The position numbers and the translations under genes are program-made. Of a stretch of 64,000 nucleotides of DNA, positions 36,809 to 43,848 are shown in pieces. Numbering within the stretch: position 1 is the stretch's first letter; the number at the start of each line of letters is the position of its first letter. The notes beneath the pieces were generated by a model. The model did not search any database. It was not told the origin of the DNA and saw nothing but the letters and a program-made list of their open reading frames with translations. The stretch lies in the NCBI GenBank assembly GCA_018402445.1, contig JAGYIT010000017.1, positions 518,074 to 582,073 of the forward strand, read 5' to 3'. This DNA comes from Akkermansiaceae bacterium. Its GTDB lineage: Bacteria > Verrucomicrobiota > Verrucomicrobiia > Verrucomicrobiales > Akkermansiaceae.

Positions 36809-37054
36809 TCAGAATGCTGGCACATCATCATCCAAATCGTCAAAGGATTTCGCGGGTTTCCTTTGTGTTTGTGTGGCCTCCCGTGGTGGGTCGGGGTCAA
36901 ATAGGTTGAATTTCTGATTGGGCAGATGGTGAAGGCTCAAAAACATATTGCCCTTATCGTTCTGCGTGATAATTCCGACCTCCTTCCAGCTTGTTTTCTT
37001 GCCCTCTCGGGTCTCATACTCGTGGGCCGCTAGAACCCTCTTAAAAATACTCAT
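36809..37054 (-). CDS. Small phage protein with an SSB-like acidic tail
   Basis: 81 residues. The body (MSIFKRVLAAHEYE, TSWKEVGIITQNDKGNMFLS) is compatible with a small beta-barrel. The C-terminus ends SFDDLDDDVPAF, close to the acidic Asp-Asp-x-Pro-Phe tip of single-stranded DNA-binding proteins. It overlaps the exonuclease gene by 4 bases, a natural place for a phage SSB. The inference rests on tail and context only. Confidence 0.5.
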   Translation of the reverse strand: MSIFKRVLAAHEYETREGKKTSWKEVGIITQNDKGNMFLSLHHLPNQKFNLFDPDPPREATQTQRKPAKSFDDLDDDVPAF

Positions 37055-37701
37055 TCGATCATCTCCATTCGTGATAAGACTTCAAACATAGCGTCCACCT
37101 CCGCAAGAAACTGTATCGCCTCAGACTCAACCTCCGCAATCTGCTCCTTCGTTGGATAAAAACGCCGCACAAAAAGTTGATGAGGCTCATCGACCCGAGG
37201 GTCAAACGAGACAAAATCAACCCATTCCCGCGCCGCACAAGCCGCTTGCAGAATCATCTGCGGGTAATGTTGGGTCGGGACCACTCCGTCGAGAATGGTC
37301 TGCAAGTGTGTGGAGGTCGTTGGGCATTTGATCTCGATCAACCCATCGGACCCCACAAGGCCATCGGGAGACGCGCCGAGATTCTCGATGCTCGGATGGT
37401 GCACGAAGCCCACCTCCCGCACGAGCCGGCCCGTAGCCGCCTCATAAGCCGACTTCGCAAGCGGTTCGGTATCGGTCCCCCATTGCATCGCGCCGGTCGT
37501 GTATTTGGTGACAATGTCGCCGGTCATCCGCTCTGCGAGTATCTCGATTTTGAGATTCTTGCGCTCGGCTTTGTCGGTCCGTTCTCCCCCCTCCTTCTTA
37601 GGTTTGAGGTAGGCCATTGCGGAGGCCATACGCGAGCCGGTCAGTTTCCCGCACCGGTCATTCATCCAGTTGCCGAAGTGTTCACCGCGTTGGAGACTCA
37701 T
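37051..37701 (-). CDS. YqaJ-family (lambda-type) phage exonuclease
   Basis: 216 residues. Core motifs: MQWGTDTEPLAKSAYEAATG, GASPDGLVGSDGLIEIKCPT (Asp and Glu-x-Lys of the nuclease site), then HYPQMILQAACAAREWVDF. Such 5'-3' exonucleases work with an annealing protein for phage recombination. The probable partner is encoded at 38650-39141. The start overlaps the stop of a 23-residue reading frame as ATGA. Confidence 0.88.
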   Translation of the reverse strand: MSLQRGEHFGNWMNDRCGKLTGSRMASAMAYLKPKKEGGERTDKAERKNLKIEILAERMTGDIVTKYTTGAMQWGTDTEPLAKSAYEAATGRLVREVGFVHHPSIENLGASPDGLVGSDGLIEIKCPTTSTHLQTILDGVVPTQHYPQMILQAACAAREWVDFVSFDPRVDEPHQLFVRRFYPTKEQIAEVESEAIQFLAEVDAMFEVLSRMEMIE

Positions 37702-37769
37702 GCCGTCCCCTTTAATTTGCGATAGTTCATCTCATATGTAAGTTTCTGCAAATATTTCAATGTGCTCAT
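37698..37769 (-). CDS. Possible 23-residue peptide, coupled to the exonuclease gene
   Basis: An ATG at 37769 has a near-perfect ribosome site (GAGGAGG) and reads 23 codons (MSTLKYLQKLTYEMNYRKLK, then GTA). It overlaps the upstream gene by ATGA and the exonuclease start by ATGA. The double overlap is strong evidence that it is translated. It could be a leader for coupling or a functional micropeptide. Confidence 0.55.
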   Translation of the reverse strand: MSTLKYLQKLTYEMNYRKLKGTA

Positions 37770-37933
37770 AGCTCTACCTCCTCAACAACAACATCCTCAG
37801 CCGGCATTTCTACCGTCCACAAACGCAAACCACAGTTCTTGCAAGCTCGGCGTCGTTTGGTCCACCGAGGGTTTTCGCACAAAACTCTAGTTTCTTCGAC
37901 TTCGGTTTTTGACTCACAGTTGTGACATTTCAT
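37766..37933 (-). CDS. Small zinc-ribbon protein
   Basis: 55 residues from the ATG at 37933 (overlapping the upstream stop as ATGA). MKCHNCESKTEVEETRVLCE, then RRRACKNCGLRLWTVE has the two CxxC knuckles of an NrdR-like zinc ribbon without the ATP-cone domain. It may bind DNA. Confidence 0.65.
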   Translation of the reverse strand: MKCHNCESKTEVEETRVLCENPRWTKRRRACKNCGLRLWTVEMPAEDVVVEEVEL

Positions 37934-38250
37934 ATCCGCACCCCCATCACGTCGGTCGTGTATCGCATCCACGTCGGGTCGAAAGCGATCTTCTTGCCGG
38001 TTGACTTAAACGTGCATCCCCAGTTGTGACCGCCAGCGTCAGCTTCTTGAATCTTTTCCAATTGGTCGAGCCGTTGCAATAACCGCAAATGGTGGTAGAC
38101 CGCCGACAGAGTGCAACCCAAATGATCTGCAATGGCTTTCGAGGTCCGTTGGGTGCGGCAGTAAGCGATGATCGCCTCATGCGTCTTTGTGAGCTTCTTC
38201 GGGATTGGAATCGGTGCTTCTTTGTATCCGCAGTTTGGGCAAGTAATCAT
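37930..38250 (-). CDS. Zinc-ribbon plus winged-helix phage protein
   Basis: 106 residues. MITCPNCGYKEAPIPI is a CxxC knuckle (only one pair), followed by a helix-turn-helix (THEAIIAYCRTQRTSKAIAD, HLGCTLSAVYHHLRLLQRL). It is likely a DNA-binding regulator of the early operon. It overlaps both neighbours by 4 bases. Confidence 0.6.
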   Translation of the reverse strand: MITCPNCGYKEAPIPIPKKLTKTHEAIIAYCRTQRTSKAIADHLGCTLSAVYHHLRLLQRLDQLEKIQEADAGGHNWGCTFKSTGKKIAFDPTWMRYTTDVMGVRI

Positions 38251-38447
38251 AGGTACTCCCCCATAACGTCATAAAAGTATTCTTGCACCGATAAGAGCTC
38301 CGCAAGCACCTCGGGACTATGCTCGCCGTGTTTGATCTTCGACCGCAGTCGCTCGCGAAATTCTTGTGCGGCGCATTTGGCCTCGGGAGCGTTTATGTAG
38401 TTTTTTGCTTCTTCGGCGGTATTGCACTCAAATGAAAGGGTAATCAT
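38247..38447 (-). CDS. Small phage protein of unknown function
   Basis: 66 residues from the ATG at 38447, which has GGGGAAAA upstream. MITLSFECNTAEEAKNYINA, then LLSVQEYFYDVMGEYL. Mostly helical and acidic. No family recognised. Four-base overlaps on both sides. Confidence 0.5.
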   Translation of the reverse strand: MITLSFECNTAEEAKNYINAPEAKCAAQEFRERLRSKIKHGEHSPEVLAELLSVQEYFYDVMGEYL

Positions 38448-38653
38448 TGGTTTTTTCCCCATAACTGTACGCACGTTGACTCAAGTCGAGCGTCAATAGG
38501 ATTGAGTTTGAGAATGTCCTTTGTGCCGCGATTGTAGGCCGCAATGATGTCCTCGGGGTTTGTAGCGTCAGCCACAACAACCGGCTCCGAATAGATTCGG
38601 TTGTAGCCCACGACAATAAGAACGCCGGTCACGAATCCGAATATCCAGTTCAT
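38444..38653 (-). CDS. Small membrane-anchored phage protein
   Basis: 69 residues. One N-terminal membrane helix (WIFGFVTGVLIVVGYNRIY) is followed by a short soluble part with one Cys. Four-base overlaps with both neighbours place it firmly in the operon. Function unknown. Confidence 0.55.
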   Translation of the reverse strand: MNWIFGFVTGVLIVVGYNRIYSEPVVVADATNPEDIIAAYNRGTKDILKLNPIDARLESTCVQLWGKNQ

Positions 38654-39141
38654 TTCATCACCCTCTCTTTCGCCGCATCTTTGTACTCGGTGACGGCAAG
38701 CCTCAAGTTTTTAGGGATCGACTCCCAAAGGCTTTTGAGCTCGTCTTCGGTCTTGACCTCATCAAACTTGACCTTAAGGTTGTCGGCCTTTGGCGTGGGT
38801 TTGGGTGCGGTCATCTTAGGCGAGAGCATTTCGTCTGCGCTTGCAATGTCAGACCCCAGCCAGCCGGCGTGAGCCAATGCTCGGCCTATTGCGGAGCTCT
38901 CCGCATTCTCGAGTGCGCTCGTCGCGTTGATCCGGCCCTGCGATCTGAATTCCTCTGCGTGACCAATTGCAATAGTGACACCCGAAGCGTCAGCAACCTC
39001 CGCACGAAATACCACGCGCTCGGCGTCGTGTACCAAAAGGTCGGTGTGAATCTGCCAATCGGGATGATCGGCCCTCATGCGTTTGATGCGGTAAGCGACT
39101 GTTTGGTAATCCTTCCCGCCGATTTTGACTATTCCGTCCAT
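38650..39141 (-). CDS. Putative phage single-strand annealing-type protein
   Basis: 163 residues, good ribosome site (GGAGG) before the ATG at 39141. The core DYQTVAYRIKRMRADHPDWQ, VVFRAEVADASGVTIAIGHA, and INATSALENAESSAIGRALA resembles the ETSAIGRALA motif of ERF/Rad52-like phage recombinases. The tail is Lys/Glu-rich. Together with the YqaJ exonuclease downstream it would form a two-component recombination module. The family is an inference from motif and context. Confidence 0.6.
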   Translation of the reverse strand: MDGIVKIGGKDYQTVAYRIKRMRADHPDWQIHTDLLVHDAERVVFRAEVADASGVTIAIGHAEEFRSQGRINATSALENAESSAIGRALAHAGWLGSDIASADEMLSPKMTAPKPTPKADNLKVKFDEVKTEDELKSLWESIPKNLRLAVTEYKDAAKERVMK

Positions 39142-39151
39142 ACATCCTCCG

Positions 39152-39316
39152 TTAAATGAAGTTAAGCATTAAGAAAAGCGAGACTAAAACAAAAACCACC
39201 CCGAGGCCATCAAGCCAGTTGAGCTTGAGCTCGTCGTTAGTGAAATCGTTTCTGCGCGATTGGATCTGCTTGAATGCGTTTTCGCGCTTGAGTGCTTCTT
39301 TCAGTAGTGGTGACAT
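39152..39316 (-). CDS. Small single-pass membrane protein
   Basis: 54 residues with a perfect ribosome site (AGGAGG) before the ATG at 39316. A charged N-terminus (SPLLKEALKRENAFKQIQSR) is followed by one C-terminal membrane helix (GLGVVFVLVSLFLMLNFI). The position between the annealing-type protein and the lipoprotein fits the operon. Function unknown. Confidence 0.6.
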   Translation of the reverse strand: MSPLLKEALKRENAFKQIQSRRNDFTNDELKLNWLDGLGVVFVLVSLFLMLNFI

Positions 39317-39325
39317 TTGATCCTC

Positions 39326-39670
39326 CTATTTCAAAACAGTGTAGCCGCGACCCTCGAGACACTTCCGCACGATCCCAGCCCGAGAGTGGTTCGTGTCGTA
39401 AGCTCCCTTCCCAGCCCCCACAATCGCGCCGCTAGCGGCCCCGATCTGTGAGCCGTGACCACCACCCGCCGCACCCACGAGAGCACCGACGAAGCCCTGT
39501 ATCGCCGCACCTTTGAACATCTCCCAGCCATAGGAAACCTCGGACGAGATCGCCTCACATTCTGTTCGGTCGGCGTAATAGTTTGCGGGAGTTTTAGAGC
39601 TCTTAGGGTCCACGATTGGTGCGGAAGCGCAACCGGACGCCAGCAAGCAGAGTAAAAGTATTTTCTTCAT
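39326..39670 (-). CDS. Lipoprotein with glycine-zipper motif
   Basis: 114 residues from the ATG at 39670, which has GGAGGA upstream. Lipobox signal peptide KKILLLCLLASGCASAP, then a Gly-rich zipper (GAAIQGFVGALVGAAGGGHG, GAASGAIVGAGKGAYD). Phage-encoded lipoproteins like this can change the host surface, for example in superinfection exclusion. That role is inferred. The frame stays open upstream to 39958. Confidence 0.7.
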   Translation of the reverse strand: MKKILLLCLLASGCASAPIVDPKSSKTPANYYADRTECEAISSEVSYGWEMFKGAAIQGFVGALVGAAGGGHGSQIGAASGAIVGAGKGAYDTNHSRAGIVRKCLEGRGYTVLK

Positions 39671-39958
39671 AGATCCTCCGATGGGGCCGGAGCCCCGTTG
39701 TGTTATAGATGATGGCTGAAGCCTATCGAGCGCAAACCATTGCCATTTGCTTGTTAAGTCGCCAACTGAAACGCATCGAGCGTTCAGGTGATCGATTCGA
39801 CCAGTTCCGAGCTTGCGTTGCTCAGTAACGTAGGCTTGAATACTGCAGCCGTTCATAGTTCGTCGGTGCAATTGCGCCGTCGTAGGTGCACGTGGTGTCG
39901 AAATCGGCGAATGGCTTTTCGCATGCTGTGAGTTGCTTGAAAGATGTTGCTTGTTCAT
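39671..39958 (-). other. Leader region of the early operon with a possible broken small gene
   Basis: An ATG at 39958 has a strong ribosome site (AAAAGGAG), about 50 bases downstream of the promoter at 40009-40038. The frame from it runs, with unlikely composition, into the lipoprotein. A different frame here reads FKQLTACEKPFADFDTTCTY and ends near 39830, so a small first gene may be hidden by an indel. A GC-rich hairpin (GGGGC-TCC-GCCCC type) precedes the lipoprotein ribosome site. Confidence 0.35.
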
Positions 39959-40008
39959 TTGACTATCTCCTTTTAACCGGTCTGGGAGAAATTCTCGACC
40001 GTGGAGAA

Positions 40009-40042
40009 AGTATAAATCAGACTGTTTGGAAAAGTCAAACAG
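40009..40042 (-). promoter_or_regulatory. Sigma-70-type promoter with overlapping operator-like inverted repeat
   Basis: On the minus strand TTGACT (40033-40038) and TATACT (40009-40014) are 18 bases apart, a near-consensus promoter for the leftward early genes. An inverted repeat CTGTTTG-N7-CAAACAG (40022-40042) covers the -35 box and spacer, as expected for a phage repressor operator. It lies between the lysis genes and the early operon. Confidence 0.7.
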
Positions 40043-40095
40043 TATCGAGCAGACTAGCGTTATTTTGTTTCTATCGGGTTTAGACTGTAATAGTC

Positions 40096-40530
40096 TTAGG
40101 CAAACGGTCTTGCGCCGTTGCGGTCAATAATGAGAGCTTGCCGCCTCGGGGCTGAAGCAGGGTCGTTCGGGACCGAAATATGGGTCCACGCATCAAATTC
40201 GACGATGATTTGGTCATAGGGTAGCTCTGCGGCGATACAAGCCTCCACAACCGCCCTCGGAGTCATCTGTGGGACGCGAATGTCAGCCGCACATCCTAAG
40301 CGGTGCTGGGACCGATCTGACGAGCCCACGGCGTCGTTCACCTGCTTAGACCGGAAAGCAGAGTTCACGAGTACGGGTTTGCCGACCACGTCCCGCACCA
40401 TTTCCAGCAATTGTGCGGTGCGGGTAAGGTTGCGGATCTCGTCATCGTTCGGCGTGTTATCCCAGCCATTACGGGCCGCAGTCTCGGACGCGGTCATCTC
40501 AGCAAGCGAAAAGTGTGGTGCGAGTTTCAT
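40096..40530 (-). CDS. Phage endolysin, M15-type peptidase
   Basis: 144 residues. Zinc-peptidase motifs of the M15 family: VNSAFRSKQVNDAVGSSDRS, QHRLGCAADIRVP (His and Asp ligands), and DAWTHISVP (last His). It begins HFSLAEMTASETAARNG, typical of phage M15_3 proteins. It would cut peptide bonds in peptidoglycan at lysis. The start overlaps the holin stop by 4 bases. Confidence 0.88.
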   Translation of the reverse strand: MKLAPHFSLAEMTASETAARNGWDNTPNDDEIRNLTRTAQLLEMVRDVVGKPVLVNSAFRSKQVNDAVGSSDRSQHRLGCAADIRVPQMTPRAVVEACIAAELPYDQIIVEFDAWTHISVPNDPASAPRRQALIIDRNGARPFA

Positions 40531-41027
40531 TTCTTGTCCATCATGTTTGTCTTTTGGCGGGAGCCGGAGCTAGACCCGAGCCAAAACTGATACACGGAAG
40601 CGGTTTCTCGGGCGAGTACGCCCAGCAAAAGCATCATCACGTCGGAGCCGGTGAGCTCAAAAAAGCCACCCGCCGCACCAATTAGCAAGAAAAAGAATCC
40701 CGCAATGGTCACGACCGACAATGCCGCCGGAACCCACGAACCCGACTCTTTGAGCATATTTCGTGCGGAGTTGCGGTCAGCCGCTTGCACTTCCTCGAGC
40801 TTAATGTCGAGCTCTTTGAGCTTGAGTTGCAGATCGGCCTCGGCCTTCTTGATCGCCGCGACCTGCTCGGGAGTCATGTTGCCGGAGCTCATCACCTCTT
40901 TGATTTTGTCTTGTGTTGCGCCCTCAAGACCGAGAGCTTTCCCGATAGCATCGACCGCCATCCCTCCGAGGGGACCGGTCAGCAGAGTTGCCGCAGTTGG
41001 AGCGAGTTTAGAAAGTATGTCGAGCAT
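40527..41027 (-). CDS. Phage holin (3-TM type)
   Basis: 166 residues. A small hydrophobic N-terminal part (APTAATLLTGPLGGMAVDAI), a charged helix (IKKAEADLQLKLKELDIKLE), then two membrane helices (VPAALSVVTIAGFFFLLIG, DVMMLLLGVLARETASVYQF) and a polar tail with Ser/Lys. This is the organisation of the 3TM holin family next to an endolysin. It times lysis by opening the inner membrane. Confidence 0.8.
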   Translation of the reverse strand: MLDILSKLAPTAATLLTGPLGGMAVDAIGKALGLEGATQDKIKEVMSSGNMTPEQVAAIKKAEADLQLKLKELDIKLEEVQAADRNSARNMLKESGSWVPAALSVVTIAGFFFLLIGAAGGFFELTGSDVMMLLLGVLARETASVYQFWLGSSSGSRQKTNMMDKK

Positions 41028-41208
41028 TTATCGGTTCCGGTATCTTTATGCAAACCATCTTGTACGCACTCACATTATCGTCGGCCTCGAACCGCTTCGC
41101 CACCATTTCATTGCGGAGCTCGCACTCTCGTTGGGTCGTCAGAGAATGATCGTGGAAGAATTGACAATCGCCGGAGACTAAGCACATAAAAGTGACCGCA
41201 AGAAACAT
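41008..41208 (-). CDS. Small exported cysteine-containing protein of the lysis cluster
   Basis: 66 residues with a short hydrophobic start (MFLAVTFMCLVSGDCQFFHD) and several Cys. It overlaps the holin start by 20 bases. By position it may be a spanin-like helper, but no lipobox or spanin motif is clear. Confidence 0.5.
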   Translation of the reverse strand: MFLAVTFMCLVSGDCQFFHDHSLTTQRECELRNEMVAKRFEADDNVSAYKMVCIKIPEPINARHTF

Positions 41209-41209
41209 A

Positions 41210-41707
41210 TCAACCCCCTATCACGAGAGAAATCATCACCCACAAAGCAAACCCGCCCGCACCCAAAATGAGCACGATCAAGCCCCCAGTCATCAAGTAC
41301 TCAACGAGCTCTTTGCGGCGGTGCTGTAGTTCTTGCCGCTCACGGATGGATTTCTCTCGGATCTTGCGGCGTATCTCGTAAAACTCTCTGAGGCCATCCA
41401 TCCCTAAATGCTGAAGGGAGCCGTATAAAAACATATGCCGGATTTCGGCCTCGTATTCTCTTAGCTTGACTCGTGCGGTGTATTCGTCGAAAGCCTCTGC
41501 GGTCGCATTGCCCAGCTTGAGCTTTTGGAATAGCTTCGGCTTCTTTTTCTCTTTGTGGATCGCTTGATCGAGGTCATCGACCGCTTGCGCCCATTGCGAG
41601 AGTTGTCCGAGTATGTCTTGCGCTTCCCGTCCAAACTCAACGGCTTTTTGACTCCGGCCCATAAGGTTGAAACCGTTGCAAAGAGAGTTATTGGGTCCAC
41701 GCTTCAT
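41210..41707 (-). CDS. Coiled-coil membrane protein, lysis-region
   Basis: 165 residues. Long charged helices (REYEAEIRHMFLYGSLQHLG, EIRRKIREKSIRERQELQHR) are followed by one C-terminal membrane helix (MTGGLIVLILGAGGFALWVM). A long coil plus anchor is compatible with an inner membrane spanin-type or tail-associated role. It overlaps its neighbour by 4 bases. Confidence 0.6.
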   Translation of the reverse strand: MKRGPNNSLCNGFNLMGRSQKAVEFGREAQDILGQLSQWAQAVDDLDQAIHKEKKKPKLFQKLKLGNATAEAFDEYTARVKLREYEAEIRHMFLYGSLQHLGMDGLREFYEIRRKIREKSIRERQELQHRRKELVEYLMTGGLIVLILGAGGFALWVMISLVIGG

Positions 41708-41928
41708 TTCCGCACAAAGTTTTCAAACACGGCATAAAGAGCGGTGCATCCCGCAACAATCCACAAAATCGGCTTTGCGGCAGAGGCGATCCATCCGAGC
41801 ACCGTAAACGCACCCTTTACAGAATCGAACGCCTCTACCACCTTCACGGTGTTGCGGTCCAATTCATCGACCTTCTTTTCGACCTCAATCAGCCGGTCGT
41901 AGATCTGCTTGTGGGTGACTTCTTGCAT
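41704..41928 (-). CDS. Small phage membrane protein (XhlA-like)
   Basis: 74 residues. An N-terminal amphipathic coil (HKQIYDRLIEVEKKVDELDR) and one C-terminal membrane helix (KPILWIVAGCTALYAVF) give the layout of XhlA-type holin-associated proteins. It overlaps the next gene by 4 bases. Confidence 0.6.
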   Translation of the reverse strand: MQEVTHKQIYDRLIEVEKKVDELDRNTVKVVEAFDSVKGAFTVLGWIASAAKPILWIVAGCTALYAVFENFVRK

Positions 41929-41968
41929 ACCTATATGTTCTCAGAGTTCCGCAGAAAACAGAATATGT

Positions 41969-42217
41969 TTACTTGAAATCAGACTTAGTAAAACCAAATC
42001 GCTCAATTGTTGTAAGGTCTTCAACGTCACTCCAAATAGGCTCAAGAACCTCACCCTCGTATCCGGGCTGGTTATAGCCATCAGGATAAACTTGAATATC
42101 TTGCTTGCGAGTCATAGAACCTTTGAGCGACGCCATAAATTCAGCGTGTTGTGTCGTCCCCCGAATAGCGTCTAAGTCCTCTCGGGTGTTGATTACAATG
42201 TTAGAAAGTGATGCCAT
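41969..42217 (-). CDS. Small protein overlapping the end of the DGR reverse transcriptase
   Basis: 82 residues starting inside the reverse transcriptase gene, with a 17-base overlap. IVINTREDLDAIRGTTQHAE, then VYPDGYNQPGYEGEVLEPIW. The acidic, Asn/Gly-rich sequence has no family I recognise. Its coupling to the RT gene means it may be a DGR-linked accessory gene or simply the next phage gene, a tail-fibre-assembly-like role being possible. Confidence 0.55.
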   Translation of the reverse strand: MASLSNIVINTREDLDAIRGTTQHAEFMASLKGSMTRKQDIQVYPDGYNQPGYEGEVLEPIWSDVEDLTTIERFGFTKSDFK

Positions 42218-43184
42218 GTCGATTCTCCATCCAGTTAAAAAGATTGTGGGTGTCTGCCCATTTTGCGTGACCAGACCAAGATGCTATAAATTTTTGCAAA
42301 GATTCTCCATCTTTGTGCGAAATAAATTTTTGAATTTTACGCTTGGCCCTCGTTACCGAGTCTTTCCTCAACAGTTTATGAGTGGGCCAGATACGGTATC
42401 CAAGAAAGTTTACACCACGAGAGATTGGGCTTGCCTGCCACTTGCTGATCCGCAAGCCAAGATCACGCTCACTAAATTCGCTTATTCGCTCGAAAGAGTT
42501 CCGCAGTCTGTTTGGATCGCAGTCCAAAATAACAATGTCGTCCATATATCTCGCCCAATGCTTGTGCCCCAGATCAAAGTGGATGAACCTGTCGGCGGCG
42601 TTCCCGTACACATTCGCAAATAGTTGGCTTGTCAAACTGCCGATTGGGATTCCTACGCCCTCAGTCGGAATAATCTCCCGCAATATCTGTAAGGTTTTTT
42701 CACACCGGATTTTTTTGTAGATCATTTCGTGTAACCGAGCGCGATTGACGCTTGGAAAAAACTTGGAGAAATCTGTTTTTAGAAAGTGTTTGTGCTGGGT
42801 CGAGCGTAGCCTAGCTTGCACATGTCGCACCCCAGCATGACTTCCAAGACCAACCCTGCAAGCAAAGGTATATGGCAATAATCCATTCTCAAAAATGGGG
42901 CTAATGACATTGCAAAGAGCGTGTTGCACAAGCCGATCTTTGAAATCAAGCGCAGAGATCAAGCGGGGTTTTGGTTCGTAAATTGTAAATTCTCGGTATG
43001 GCCCAATCGAATACGATCCGTCTCTTAGTTCTTCTTGAATTAAAAGCAAATTGGCCTCGGCGTATTCCTTAAACTCGAGATAACCCCAGCTCATTTTTTT
43101 GCCGTTAGAGGTTTTGCGGTAGGCATCCCGCAAGTTCTCAATGGTGGTAATTGGCTGAATTAAATTTCGGTGTTTTGCGCCCAT
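42201..43184 (-). CDS. Reverse transcriptase of a diversity-generating retroelement
   Basis: 327 residues from the ATG at 43184. RT motifs in order: PKPRLISALDFKDRLVQHAL (about 71-90), HFLKTDFSKFFPSVNRARL with the first catalytic Asp (about 133-151), IGSLTSQLFANVYGN (181-195), and YMDDIVILD with the catalytic Asp pair (213-221), then VNFLGYRIWPTHKLLRKDS. The I-G-x-x-x-S-Q motif is diagnostic of DGR-type RTs, and there is no maturase or endonuclease domain. It copies the template repeat RNA with errors at adenines. Longer upstream frames run through the template repeat and are not coding. Confidence 0.95.
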   Translation of the reverse strand: MGAKHRNLIQPITTIENLRDAYRKTSNGKKMSWGYLEFKEYAEANLLLIQEELRDGSYSIGPYREFTIYEPKPRLISALDFKDRLVQHALCNVISPIFENGLLPYTFACRVGLGSHAGVRHVQARLRSTQHKHFLKTDFSKFFPSVNRARLHEMIYKKIRCEKTLQILREIIPTEGVGIPIGSLTSQLFANVYGNAADRFIHFDLGHKHWARYMDDIVILDCDPNRLRNSFERISEFSERDLGLRISKWQASPISRGVNFLGYRIWPTHKLLRKDSVTRAKRKIQKFISHKDGESLQKFIASWSGHAKWADTHNLFNWMENRHGITF

Positions 43185-43337
43185 AGAAAAGTCGACCACG
43201 CCTTTCGATATTTCACTACTCTGCGTTATGCCCGAACCCTGAGCGTGTTTCCCGAGGGGGGACAATACCGGCTGACCACACTTTGATTGGCCTGCCCGCA
43301 AAGCCTTAGCGTTTGCGGAGCGATAAACTTGTGCAGA

Positions 43338-43454
43338 CACAGACGCCACGACCACCGATGTTGTTGTTCGAGTTCGACGGGTCGTTGTTCCAATTCGAGC
43401 TTCGAGAACCGGAGTTTGACCCGTTGTTCCAGTTGCCGCCAAGAATGCCGGCGC
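43338..43454 (-). repeat. DGR template repeat (TR)
   Basis: 117 bases between avd and the RT gene, nearly matching the VR at 43869-43986. Read on the minus strand it would encode the lectin core GGNWNNGSNSGSRSSNWNND and onward to NNNIGGRGVC, with 11 Asn codons (AAC/AAT) at the sites that vary. The last about 23 bases (the IMH side, 43338-43360) are identical in TR and VR. It is not part of a gene of its own; the transcript is the mutagenic template. Confidence 0.95.
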
Positions 43455-43456
43455 AT

Positions 43457-43831
43457 TTACCCGGATTGCCCCTGCAATTTTCTTCTTTTGACCCATCCAT
43501 AAAGCATTCGACCAACCTCCGCTATTAAAACTTGTGCGGTTTGAAGTTGGTGTGGAGTCATGCAACGAATCGAAAGAAGGAAACGCATCCAAAACCGCAG
43601 TTGTGCTAATCCCGCATCTGCGGCGTAAATCTTTGACACTTGATTGCTTTTGCCCGCTTGAAAGAAAAGGTCGGGCTGACCCATCAGGCACTCCAAAAAC
43701 ATCTCCCGAGCCACGCCATGCTTTCTCGGCATCGACTGGGCGATGGGGTACAGATACGAGATCACCCTCTCGTATTTCTCCACAATCGCCATTTGGTCGT
43801 AGCACTTAGTTAGCTCTCCGGTTGGTTCCAA
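43457..43831 (-). CDS. avd: DGR accessory variability determinant (Avd)
   Basis: Up to 124 residues; the first codon is TTG, and an ATG at 43792 would give a protein 13 residues shorter. All-helical and basic, with IVEKYERVISYLYPIAQSMP, then REMFLECLMGQPDLFF, AQLRFWMRFLLSI and AEVGRMLYGWVKRRK: a four-helix bundle of the Avd family. Avd binds the RT and template RNA and is required for retrohoming in the Bordetella system. It sits between VR and TR, the classic order target-avd-TR-RT. Confidence 0.88.
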   Translation of the reverse strand: MEPTGELTKCYDQMAIVEKYERVISYLYPIAQSMPRKHGVAREMFLECLMGQPDLFFQAGKSNQVSKIYAADAGLAQLRFWMRFLLSIRCMTPHQLQTAQVLIAEVGRMLYGWVKRRKLQGQSG

Positions 43832-43848
43832 AGGTCGCTTTCGCTCCC

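Noticed and set aside
39671..39958. Long N-terminal extension of the lipoprotein
   Set aside because: The lipobox signal must be near the N-terminus, and the ATG at 39670 has its own strong ribosome site.
42201..43184. Reverse transcriptase as part of a group II intron or retron
   Set aside because: There is no maturase X domain or endonuclease and no intron structure. The IGSLTSQ motif and adjacent avd, TR and VR identify a DGR.
43226..43515. Open frames across the template repeat as protein genes
   Set aside because: They read through the TR and into the end of avd in the wrong phase, with no ribosome site. The stretch is a non-coding RNA template.
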